Positions 56,008-64,000 of a stretch of DNA of 64,000 nt are shown piece by piece (positions within the stretch are counted from its first letter, which is position 1; each line of letters begins with the position of its first letter). Under the pieces are notes generated by a model. It was not told the origin of the DNA, searched no databases, and was given only the letters and a program-made list of their open reading frames with translations. Origin of the DNA: JAPOUP01 sp965199865. GTDB taxonomy: Bacteria > Pseudomonadota > Alphaproteobacteria > Rhodobacterales > Rhodobacteraceae. The stretch lies in assembly GCA_965199865.1 (NCBI GenBank), contig CBDATU010000004.1:70532-134531 (forward strand). Reading direction: 5' to 3'. A program made the translations under genes and the position numbers.

Positions 56008-57463
56008 CCATATCCAGCACCAATCCATGAATTTTGGTTTTAACCACATCCACTCGTCATTACGGATCATGCAGGTGATGGCGGTGGACGTGACAGGTTG
56101 TCTCCGGGAGTTCGATAACTGGCGCCATGCGTTCGAGCCAGATGCCGAACGGTTTCTGCGGCTGGTAGATGAGGCGGCGCCGCAACCAGGTCCACGTTGG
56201 CCCTATAGAAAGGGGCCTGCCTTTCGATTGAATGCGGATGATTGTATGTAGTTCAAAGTTCAAACGGTAATTCGAGGTAAAATCAATGATCACCCAATCC
56301 CTTGGCCCTATCATCTCCGGCAATGAACTCACTTCCGAATTGAAGCAACGGAAACGCAAAGACCAGTTCAAGACAGTCCCCTTGGCAAAAAAGAAGATTA
56401 TGGCACACAAGATGGAGCGTGAGAAAGCCGATGGATGGCGTGTGGTGCGCACGAACGCAAATTCCGTGCGTATGGCCAAGGTCAAACCGGCTGATGAGCG
56501 CTTGGAGAACGAACTCTGGAGCATTCTGGCCCAGATGGGCTTTAAGGAGATGAGCAAGGGTCGGAACTTCAAAATTGATGTCGGGGGCGAGTCAAATTCA
56601 AGGCAGATTGATGTTTTCGCCAAGGATGACGAGACTGTTGTGATGGTCGAGTGCACGCAGCGTATGGTACCTGGTAAGAAGAACATGTCAAACCTGATCA
56701 ATAGGATTAGCGCGAGTCGTGAACCAGTGCTTAAGTCGATACGCAGCTTCTATGGACAGCAGGCCAAGCTAAAGGTTGGGCATGTTATCGCAACGCGACA
56801 TATTTCATGGAGTGAGGCTGATCTAAGCAAATGCAAGGAAGCCAAGATCACAGTTATTTCAGATGCTGAGATTGAATACTACGCTGCCCTCGTCCAGCAT
56901 CTGAAGCAGGCGGCGCGCTATCAGTTTCTGGCGCATGTGTTCAGTGGCCAAAAGATAGCCGGACTGACCCGGCAGGTAGTGGCAACGCGTGGCAAAATGG
57001 GCGGGGAGACGTTTTACACCTTTTTGATGCGGCCGGACGAGCTTCTCAAAATCGCTTATGTCGGCCACAAAGCCAGCCGTGACATTGAAAACCTCGAAAC
57101 GTATCAGCGAATGCTTCAGCCCCGGCGCCTGAAGAAGATCGCCGAGTACATTAATGAAGGAGGTAAGTTTCCAACCAATATCGTTGTAAACCTCAAAACG
57201 GGCAAAAGGGCCAGACTAAAATTCGATTTCATTAAAGAGACCGGAACCGAAACACTCGGAAAGCTCCAACTTCCATCAAATTATGCCTCGGCGTGGATTA
57301 TTGATGGTCAGCATAGGCTCTATGGCTACGCCTATGCGCGCACGATGAAGGGCTTCAATCAGGATATCTCAATGATACCTGTACTGGCCTATGAGAATCT
57401 GCCTGCCGATAAAGAGATGAACCTGTTTATTGACACCCCACTTCCAGTCCGAAGCGCAACGCC

Positions 57464-57533
57464 CGGCCCTTTCCGGGGCGTTTCCGCAGCGGGGGGCGGA
57501 GCCCACGCGCAGGGAACGCCCCGGAAAGGGCCG
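57464..57533. repeat. Perfect 19-bp inverted repeat inside the IS30 element
   Basis: CGGCCCTTTCCGGGGCGTT (57464-57482) is the exact reverse complement of 57515-57533, with a 32-nt loop. It could act as a transcription barrier against read-in from the host gene or shield the transposase. Confidence 0.7.
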
Positions 57534-57645
57534 TATGGTGGCGGATTCCGTCCCCAGGCCACCCGATCCGGCGTCCAGGACGGCGAAAGTCCCGTGGATC
57601 GGAGCGTAATCCCGCCCTTCCGGCACCGCAAGGGCCTTCCGCCGG

Positions 57646-57710
57646 CCAGGCGCGGCCCCCGGGGCGAAGGGAGGGCGGAGCCCGACCATCGCCCCGGGGG
57701 CCGCGCCTGG
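57646..57710. repeat. Perfect 22-bp inverted repeat inside the IS30 element
   Basis: The segment at 57646-57667 (starting CCAGGCGCGGCCCCCGGGG) is the exact reverse complement of 57689-57710, with a 21-nt loop. It lies just downstream of the transposase stop (57750), where a strong terminator would be expected. Confidence 0.7.
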
Positions 57711-57749
57711 TGGCCTGCCTTTTCCCCGCCGACCGACGGAACGGTCGGC

Positions 57750-58715
57750 TCAGGGAGGCCGGGCCCGCCGCAGCGCCTCCGCCGGTGTGAGGTAGCCGAG
57801 GGACCTGCGCGGACGCGCGTTCAGGATGTCCTGCACCTCCCGGACCTCCCTGTCCGTCACCGTACGGAAGTCCGTGCCCTTCGGCAGATACTCGCGCAGC
57901 AGCCCGTTCGTGTGTTCGTTCAGCCCCCGCTCCCAGGAGTGGTACGGGCGGGCGAAGAAAAAGGCCGCTTCCAGCGCCTTCGCCACCGCCGCGTGACCGG
58001 CGAACTCCTTGCCGTTGTCGGCGGTGATCGTGTGCACCGGAGCGTCGAGCGAACCGAGCATGTCGACCATCGCTTTCCCGACCACATCCGCTTTCCGGCG
58101 GTCAACCCTCTGGAGAAGCGTGTATTTCTAGGCCCGGTCCACAAGGGACACCACCGCGCCGCCATGCGCCTTTCCGATCACCGTGTCCGCCTCCCAGTCG
58201 CCGACGCGCTCCTTCGCCTCCACCTCCTGCGGGCGCTCGGAGATGTCCACCCGGCCGGGGATGTGACCCCGGCCCGAGTGGCGGCCGCCCTTCCAGTTCG
58301 GCTTCTTTCCACGCCGCCGGAGGTGCTTCCAGAGCCCGCCGCCGTTCCCGCGGTCGGCCCTGATGCGGTCGTAAATCCGCTGCCTGCCCGCCATCCCCGG
58401 GTCCTCCAGCCGCAGCCGGCCGGAAATCCGTTCCGGGCTCCAGCCCTCTTCCAGCCTCTCCGTGACCTTCGCCCAGCGCTCCGGCGTCAGTTTCCTCGGA
58501 ACCGATGACGCCGCACGCCGTCGCTCCTCCGCCTTCCGCTGCGCCTGGGCGTGCCGGTAGCCCCGTTCCCCGCTGTTGCGACGTATCTCCCGCGATATCA
58601 CCGAGCGGCAACGCCCGAGCTGCCGGGCGACCGCTCCCTGCGAAAGCCCGCTTTTCCTCAGGGCGTATATCTGGCATCTTTCGGGCTGGGTCAGGTGGTG
58701 GTAGCCCTTTGGCAT
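57750..58715 (-). pseudogene. IS30-family transposase with an in-frame TAG
   Basis: From ATG 58715 (MPKGYHHLTQPERCQIY) the frame has the IS30 helix-turn-helix (GLSQGAVARQLGRCRSVISREIRRN), GWSPERISGRL and the first catalytic Asp in DWEADTVIGKAHGG. It stops at TAG directly after SLVDRA (58130-58132 region) and continues in the same frame with KYTLLQRVDRRKADVV, TITADNGKEFAGH (second Asp) and PYHSWERGLNEHTNGLLREYLPKGTDF (Glu), ending at TGA 57750-57752. Only one codon prevents a complete 321-residue transposase. Confidence 0.82.
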
Positions 58716-60117
58716 GGCGGTCTCCGGTTCTGAACTCACCGGGACTGTCGCCGCTACCTGGCCGATTCGCAACATCCTGCGCCGACCCGGGAGAAACCCG
58801 CTACTGAAAGTGTTGCACTTCAGGGTGGAACGGGGGACATCAACAGCAAGCAGGTCAAGGTCAACACTGGGCTGCTAGTCGAGCTCTATTCCGATCTGCA
58901 CTGGAAGTCTTCTGATCCAGGAGAAGCGTTTCAGGCACTGCTTTCGCGGATAGCCTCAAGGCTCAATAGTGAAAGGACCTCCCCCCTGAATGACCGTATG
59001 GTGATGTCGGGCAAGAAAAAGACTCAGGATCGCTGCTTGACCCAGACTTCAATCAGAGATGGGCTCCGTGTGGCCAGGTTGCTGGGAACAATCAGTAAAG
59101 ATGCTATCGTTCCAGGTCCGCTCTTGACAGCAAATCCGGATGCCCACGAGGCTAACCTAAAAAAAGGGATGGCGGTAATCTCGGAATGTCTGCGAATGTT
59201 TGAAGACCAGCTACGCGACCATTGGATGCTTGGAGACCGTTCGGGTGGCTATCTCTGCACCAACAACGGTATCCGGGCGTTATTCCATGTAATCAAGGAT
59301 ATTGCTGATCACATTCGCCATGACAGCGGAACTGATCTCTGTCTTCTGGATTCCGATGAGACCATCAAGGAAATCAAGCCCTATCTCCAGCTGCTGATAG
59401 ACTGGTTCAAGATCGCTCCTCGGCACGAGATTCGGGCCTTCCGACGGATTGGCTCATCTCTGATGGCGGTGCGGCGACAGGCTTACGGCATGGAAGCCCA
59501 CATTCACGCCAAAAATGATAGCTTCAATCCTTCGGGGCTGCAGGATTATCTAGAATCCCGTGACGAGGCAGGAACCGAAGATGCTGCTGGCAAGGTGACC
59601 AAAATTCACAGAAAATTGTTCGATTATGTTATCGGTGTGCTGAAGGATCAATATGGTACATTGAACAAGGCGTGGTGGACACAAGGCATTCCTCTCAATA
59701 TCAGACAGGAATGCACGGCGGAGTGGGAAGCAAAAAATCGCAAGGGTGAAGAAGAGGCACATCTCTATCTGATCAGTTATATCGGTATATGTGTGAGCAA
59801 TTGGGACCTCGTAAAGGATGCGGTATCCTTGGACGCAAAGGACAAGGACAACAAGAGAGCCAATACAAAATGGATCAAGGAGCTAAACGAAATCCGAAAG
59901 ATTACGACACATCCCGAACGTGGTGTTCTGAGCACCGATCAGGTGTCGTTTGTGAATGACATATTCGAAAAGGTCGAGAGGTACATACCAGAGACTGACA
60001 GCTAGACGCAGGTGGTTGCCCAAAGCTCCAGACGAGCATGGCCAACAAAAAACCTCCTCCAACTGGTCGATAGGTGTCCTTTGTGTATAGGTAAGGTGCT
60101 CGAGAACGAGGCAGAGT

Positions 60118-61746
60118 ATGGCTAACAAGAACATCCTTCTTGTCGAACCGGGATACCGCAACAAGTACCCACCGCTCGGGCTCATGAAAATCGCGCAGTA
60201 TCACGGCCCGAATGGAAAAAGGGATCATGTTCGCTTCGTGAAAGGTGAGGATTCGTCCGTCCATGGGACGGCCTGGGACCGCATCTATATCACGACCCTG
60301 TTTTCCTTTGAATGGAAACGCACGGCCCGCAGTATCGACTATGCGCTGGACCTGGTGGGCGGTCAGGCGCATCGGGTCTTTGTCGGGGGGATCGCCGCGT
60401 CGCTGATGCATGACCGATTTATTGATGAACCCCGCTGGCGCGGCGTGCGTTTCATCAAGGGCCTGCTGAACGAGGCTCCGGCGATATCACTCCAGCTCGA
60501 CCCGTTCGATGAAGAGCTTTACGCTGATGATGTGAACGGCAGACCCATCGAGGATCTGGTGCCGGATTTCAGCATCCTCGATCATATCTCATACGAGTAT
60601 CCGGTCTCAGATGCCTATTTTACCTATGCGTCGCGGGGATGCGTTCGCAAATGTGCCTTCTGCGGCGTTCCGGCACTTGAGGGAATGCAGCGCGACACCA
60701 ATTCCCTGACAGGAGTCGTTGAAGGGGTGCGTCAGCTCTACGGAGAGAAGCGCGACCTGATCCTGATGGATAACAACGTTGTCGCCTCGGCCAAATTCAG
60801 GGATATCATCGCTGAGATCATCGAACTTGGTTTTGAGCGCGGGGCGAAGCTCAGGCGGGGGCGTCATGAACTGAAGCGCCGTGTGGATTTCAACCAGGGG
60901 GTCGATGCACGAATCCTGTGCAGGGATCCCATGTACCTGCAACAGCTTGCCAGGATTGCGCTTAAACCCCTTCGCATCGCCTTCGATCATCTGGGTATGA
61001 AGAAGCCCTATTCGCGGGCTATCCGGTATTCAGCGGATGCGGGTCTGACCGAACTATCAAACTATATGCTCTATAATTTCAGGGACAGCCCACGCGATCT
61101 TTTTGAACGGATGCGGCTCAATGTGAAACTGAACGAAGAGCTTGATATCAGGATATTTTCCTTTCCGATGCGCTACCTTCCCGTAAACAGGCAGGACCGG
61201 GGCCATGTGGGTGAAAGATGGAATTCCTACTACCTGCGTTCCATGCAGGTGATTCTTCAGGCTACGCACGGGATCGTCAGCGGAGCGCCGGAATTCTTCC
61301 GAGTGGCGTTTGGCGATACCTTCGAGGAATTCGAGGACATCCTGCTGCGTCCACACCATTTCATCTTCAACCGATACTGGTATGAGAAGTTCGAAGGTCG
61401 TGCCGAGTTCGATGAATTCCAGGCGGCAATGCGTAGGCTATTGGATGACGAAAGAACGGAGCTTCTTGACTATCTGTGCAGCCGGGACAGGAACGATTAC
61501 GCACATGATCTGGGCGAGCTTGCGCCCGGCAGGCTGCGCGAGGCCGCCCGCTTTTTTGTACCGATGTCCAAATCGGACGAAATGAGGATCTGGGAAGCGC
61601 AGAAGCGGCGGCGCGTGGAGAATGGTAGCGCATATCTGGTGCCGGAAGACGAGCGGGTGGAGGATGCGGGTCTGACTGACGACGATGTGCAGCCTGGATC
61701 AGGGAGTGAGCTGGAAATCAGGAGGATCAAGCGAGTCCATGCGTGA
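60118..61746 (+). CDS. Radical SAM protein of unknown function
   Basis: The 542-residue protein has an N-terminal domain like B12-binding radical SAM enzymes but without a clear cobalamin His (ILLVEPGYRNKYPPLGLMKIA). The [4Fe-4S] cluster motif is C175-x3-C179-x2-C182 in SRGCVRKCAFCGVP, followed by segments typical of the barrel (LILMDNNVVAS, DFNQGVDARIL, IAFDHLG). The C-terminal 180 residues are helical and acidic. It begins 112 bp after the DGQHR gene and 24 bp before the GHKL gene on the same strand. No known pathway assembles these three, and the substrate is unknown. Confidence 0.85.
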   Translation: MANKNILLVEPGYRNKYPPLGLMKIAQYHGPNGKRDHVRFVKGEDSSVHGTAWDRIYITTLFSFEWKRTARSIDYALDLVGGQAHRVFVGGIAASLMHDRFIDEPRWRGVRFIKGLLNEAPAISLQLDPFDEELYADDVNGRPIEDLVPDFSILDHISYEYPVSDAYFTYASRGCVRKCAFCGVPALEGMQRDTNSLTGVVEGVRQLYGEKRDLILMDNNVVASAKFRDIIAEIIELGFERGAKLRRGRHELKRRVDFNQGVDARILCRDPMYLQQLARIALKPLRIAFDHLGMKKPYSRAIRYSADAGLTELSNYMLYNFRDSPRDLFERMRLNVKLNEELDIRIFSFPMRYLPVNRQDRGHVGERWNSYYLRSMQVILQATHGIVSGAPEFFRVAFGDTFEEFEDILLRPHHFIFNRYWYEKFEGRAEFDEFQAAMRRLLDDERTELLDYLCSRDRNDYAHDLGELAPGRLREAARFFVPMSKSDEMRIWEAQKRRRVENGSAYLVPEDERVEDAGLTDDDVQPGSGSELEIRRIKRVHA

Positions 61747-61770
61747 GTACGGAGCGACCGGGAGGTTGGG

Positions 61771-63318
61771 ATGGCTGAAGAACGGAAGGCTGAAGAACGA
61801 ATTTCGGATGGGCATGAAGTATTCGTAGGCAAGGACGTGCTGGAGCTGCTCAGCAGCTCAATGTACGTCAATCCCCTCTCGACTTTCCGCGAATATGTGC
61901 AGAACGCCACCGATGCCATTGATGATGCGGTGGCATCGGGTCTGCTATCCTCGACTGAAGAGGGCCGGATTGAGATCAATCTTGATCATATCGACCGGCG
62001 TGTGGTGATCCGGGACAACGGCACCGGTCTCTCCAACGCCGTTTTTCCTATCCGTATGCTCTCGTTTGGAGCCAGCGCGAAACGGGGAACGAATGCCAGG
62101 GGTTTCCGGGGTGTGGGGCGACTGTCGGCACTTGGTTATGTGCAGCAGCTTGTCTTTCGCTCCCGTGCCCATGGTGACGTCAAGGTGCTTGAAGCCATAT
62201 GGGACGGGAGGACTGTCAAAAACATGCTGGCCTCAAGTGACGCGCAAACCGATCTACGGACGATTGTCAGTGAGGCTGTCGGTCTGAAAACACTTGATCC
62301 AGAGGACTACCCGGCTCACTTTTTCGAGGTTGAGCTGATCAAGCCGCGTCGCATTGCCAATGACTGGCTGCTCAACGAGACGGAAATCGAGACTTTCATC
62401 GGCCAGGTCTGCCCGTGTCCGTTCTCACCCGAATTCACTTTCGCGGATGAGATCGCAGGACTGCTTGCCTCGCACGGACGCGCGGGAAAGACTTACAACA
62501 TACATATCAATTCCAGCGACACCCCCGTCTTTCGCCCTTACGGAAATGAAGTTGCCTATTCGGATACGAAAAGATCCACATTGGGAGATCTGAAATCTTT
62601 CGAGATCGAAAGCATGGACGGTGATGTGGCCGCCGTTGGCTGGCTCATCCATCATGACTATCAGGGCGTAATTCCTTCCGCGCAGGGCATCAGGGGCCTG
62701 CGGGCACGGGTAGGCAATATCCAGGTCGGGCATGACCGTCTTTTTCATGAGGTTTTCCCGGAGGATCGTTTCTGTTCCTGGATGATTGGCGAGGTGCATG
62801 TTCTGGATGATAGGGTGGTCCCGAACGGACGTCGCGACGGATTTGAGAGCAATATGCATCTGGACAACATCATTGCACATCTACGCCCTATCGGAGCGGA
62901 GGTGGCGCGTGAGTGCCGGGTGTCTTCCCAAAGACGAAACCGTCTGAAGAACTTCGAACTGGCCGGAGACAGGATTTACGAGAAACTCGATGTCCTGAAG
63001 CAGGGTGCGGTTTCGGATCGACATGCGAAAACCATCAGGGTGGAAATCGACACGCTGCTGACAGAGATGCGTAAGGTGATCGGGTTTGACCTGTTTGAAG
63101 AGGAAGACCGACGGGTGCTGCGGAGTCAGCTTCGAAAGGTCGAGCAGGCCACGGATGCGCGAACAGCCAAAGCTGATGGTAATATCCTCGAGAATATTCC
63201 TGCGCGCAAGCAGGCCATCTACAGGGAAGTTTTCGATCTGATCTATGACTGTTCAGCAAATCAGGTTGCCGCGAAGAGCCTGATAGATCGCATGCTGAAC
63301 CGCATGTCGAGTTTCTGA
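61771..63318 (+). CDS. Hsp90-like (GHKL) ATPase
   Basis: The 515-residue protein has the GHKL ATP-binding boxes: N-box REYVQNATDA (E41, N45, D48), G1 RDNGTGL (82-86), a lid with FGASAKRGTNARGFRGVGRLSALGY (G2 at 111-119), like HtpG. The middle and C-terminal domains diverge from true HtpG, and the usual Hsp90 C-terminal dimerisation domain is not obvious; the end is a helical segment. A strong GGGAGG ribosome binding site precedes the ATG. It is coupled to the radical SAM gene. GHKL ATPases occur in several antiviral systems, which supports, but does not show, a defensive role. Confidence 0.88.
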   Translation: MAEERKAEERISDGHEVFVGKDVLELLSSSMYVNPLSTFREYVQNATDAIDDAVASGLLSSTEEGRIEINLDHIDRRVVIRDNGTGLSNAVFPIRMLSFGASAKRGTNARGFRGVGRLSALGYVQQLVFRSRAHGDVKVLEAIWDGRTVKNMLASSDAQTDLRTIVSEAVGLKTLDPEDYPAHFFEVELIKPRRIANDWLLNETEIETFIGQVCPCPFSPEFTFADEIAGLLASHGRAGKTYNIHINSSDTPVFRPYGNEVAYSDTKRSTLGDLKSFEIESMDGDVAAVGWLIHHDYQGVIPSAQGIRGLRARVGNIQVGHDRLFHEVFPEDRFCSWMIGEVHVLDDRVVPNGRRDGFESNMHLDNIIAHLRPIGAEVARECRVSSQRRNRLKNFELAGDRIYEKLDVLKQGAVSDRHAKTIRVEIDTLLTEMRKVIGFDLFEEEDRRVLRSQLRKVEQATDARTAKADGNILENIPARKQAIYREVFDLIYDCSANQVAAKSLIDRMLNRMSSF

Positions 63319-63355
63319 TGCCAAGGTGACCAACGTCCGTTTGAAAGCGGTTCCA

Positions 63356-63426
63356 GCGGGATCCGTCTCCGCCCGGACTTCTCCAGCGTCTGGCGCCGAA
63401 GAGACCCGGGCGGAGACGGATCCCGC
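63356..63426. terminator. Perfect 21-bp hairpin between convergent genes
   Basis: GCGGGATCCGTCTCCGCCCGG (63356-63376) is the exact reverse complement of 63406-63426, with a 29-nt loop. It sits between the GHKL gene and the convergent AAA gene and could end transcription from both sides; there is no T-run. Confidence 0.6.
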
Positions 63427-63430
63427 GCCG

Positions 63431-64000
63431 TCAGTGAATGACCGGACGGCTGGCGAGTTCCTCGGCCAGCGAGTTGGACGCGGCGGCCGGAAGGCCGCGC
63501 TCGTCCGCTCGGTGCAGGGCGAAGTCCCGCAGGTCGCTGACGGAAGGCATCGCGATGGCCATCTCCCGGCACCGGCTCCTGACCGGACCGGTCACCCTGG
63601 TAACGTCGTTGGCCAGCAGAACCCAGCCCAGATGGCTCATGTCGAAGCGCACCCGGTAATAGGGGCAGGTCCATGTCATGGCGCTTTCCCGCTCCATCAG
63701 CCCAGGCAGGGCCGGCTGGAAGGAGAGGTTATGCCCCCCGTGGGCGGTGACGTTCGACGCCTTGCAGATCTCATCGATCACGACCAGCGGATTCGCCACC
63801 CTGGCCTGGGACATCGCCGTGAGCGGCCGTCCCGGCCCCTGGGTGCCCCAGCCGCGCTCGACGCCGGCCAGGGAAAAGCTGGCCAGTCCCATGGAGGCGT
63901 CGATAACGCATTCGGGAGAGCCGGTGACCCTTGCCACGCGCCTTGCCCAGGCCGTCCTGCCCATTCCCGGCGGACCGTGGATCAGTAGCGGCCCGACGCG
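63431..64000 (-). CDS. AAA+ ATPase (Lon-like), C-terminal part; runs off right edge
   Basis: The frame enters from the right edge with LLIHGPPGMGRTAWARRVA: a Walker A with Arg (GMGRT) where Lys is normal. Then GVERGWGTQGPGRPL, Walker B LVVIDEICKAS, sensor 1 WVLLANDV and the arginine finger region VTGPVRSRCR follow in order, and the frame ends at 63431. The pattern resembles Lon-related AAA modules of alphaproteobacteria. The start lies outside the window, so the N-terminal domain is unknown. Its G+C is high compared with the genes to the left. It is convergent with the GHKL gene, so it may not belong to that system. Confidence 0.75.
   Translation of the reverse strand, partial: RVGPLLIHGPPGMGRTAWARRVARVTGSPECVIDASMGLASFSLAGVERGWGTQGPGRPLTAMSQARVANPLVVIDEICKASNVTAHGGHNLSFQPALPGLMERESAMTWTCPYYRVRFDMSHLGWVLLANDVTRVTGPVRSRCREMAIAMPSVSDLRDFALHRADERGLPAAASNSLAEELASRPVIH

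Larger units (their letters stand above)
57435..58835. mobile_element. IS30-family insertion sequence
   Basis: The element is bounded by imperfect inverted repeats (left CCCCACTTCCAGTCCGAAGC..., right complement CCCCCGTTCCACCCTGAAGT..., 19 of 25 identical) and flanked by the trinucleotide GAC on both sides (57432-57434 and 58836-58838), a target duplication of the size expected for IS30. Removing the element and one GAC restores the host reading frame exactly. The transposase is on the minus strand; 300 bp of its right-hand non-coding DNA (left in window coordinates) holds two long palindromes. Confidence 0.85.
56286..60005 (+). pseudogene. DGQHR-domain protein with endonuclease-like N-terminus, split by an IS30 element
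   Basis: The gene begins at 56286 and runs to GAC at 57432-57434; it resumes in frame at 58839 (ATC AAC AGC) after the insertion and ends at 60005. Joined, the protein would be 771 residues. Features: a charged N-terminus; residues 70-130 resembling a restriction-endonuclease fold (QIDVFAKDDETVVMVECTQ, with D109 and E122, but TQ where a catalytic Lys is usual); DGQHR at 340-344 in WIIDGQHRLYGYAYA; FIDINSKQVKVN across the junction; and a helical C-terminal half (KKGMAVISECLRMFEDQL, RNLxxI region). DGQHR is the signature of DndB-type proteins. With the IS in place, neither half is likely to function. Confidence 0.78.

Noticed and set aside
55982..56251. An 89-codon frame between the small basic protein and the DGQHR gene
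   Set aside because: It overlaps the preceding gene, has no good ribosome binding site and no motif.
56286..58508. A single 740-residue protein reading from the DGQHR gene into the IS
   Set aside because: After residue 383 the frame enters the IS30 element and is the antisense of its transposase; the true continuation is at 58839.

Overview
The window is a stretch of alphaproteobacterial chromosome. Several conserved alphaproteobacterial blocks are present: aroA-cmk-(insert)-rpsA-ihfB-lapA-trpF-trpB; phoH-ybeY-corC-lnt-metK-trmB; irr next to fabA-fabB-fabI; and rplY-pth. A SAM/SAH-type riboswitch in front of metK, a class described mainly from Rhodobacterales, points towards that order, but this is inference. 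The genome looks as if it is decaying. Pieces of at least five insertion-sequence families (IS110, IS4, IS630, IS1, IS30) are visible, most of them broken. Three otherwise intact reading frames carry single in-frame stops, and a cupin gene carries two frameshifts.

Region by region. 0-4.9 kb: the start of ychF (running off the left edge), a VOC-family protein, an AAA ATPase, a truncated CoiA-like protein and a collapsed IS110 transposase. 4.9-11.3 kb: trpA, a hydratase, an FMN hydroxy-acid dehydrogenase, an MFS transporter, rplY, pth and a DUF2237 protein. This block looks inverted: flipping it back would restore both trpF-trpB-trpA and rplY-pth-ychF. 11.9-29.1 kb: minus-strand housekeeping genes. 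29.1-31.7 kb: mostly unexplained DNA with one DUF4238 gene. 31.7-36.3 kb: miaB, irr and the anaerobic-type unsaturated fatty acid genes fabA/fabB plus fabI. 36.3-39.5 kb: IS remnants and a broken cupin gene.

39.6-54.0 kb is an amino-sugar utilisation island. It encodes an ABC importer, a Gfo/Idh/MocA protein, an AgaS-like deaminase/isomerase, a ROK kinase, a KbaZ/GatZ-like protein, a NagA/AgaA-type deacetylase, an MFS transporter, a GH20 hexosaminidase (with an internal TGA) and a GntR/UTRA regulator. Together these would release, import, phosphorylate, deacetylate and deaminate GalNAc or GlcNAc and feed a tagatose-phosphate route. The island is bracketed by two copies, in the same orientation, of one IS630-family element. 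The right copy is an internally deleted derivative of about 440 bp.

55-64 kb is a second accessory region. A gene for a protein with a restriction-endonuclease-like N-terminus and a DGQHR motif (DndB-like) is interrupted by an IS30-family element with a 3-bp target duplication. It is followed by a radical SAM protein and an Hsp90/GHKL-type ATPase on the same strand. This trio is the best candidate here for an undescribed, possibly defence-related, system. A convergent AAA+ ATPase runs off the right edge, separated from it by a perfect 21-bp hairpin. I found no tRNA, rRNA or CRISPR array.
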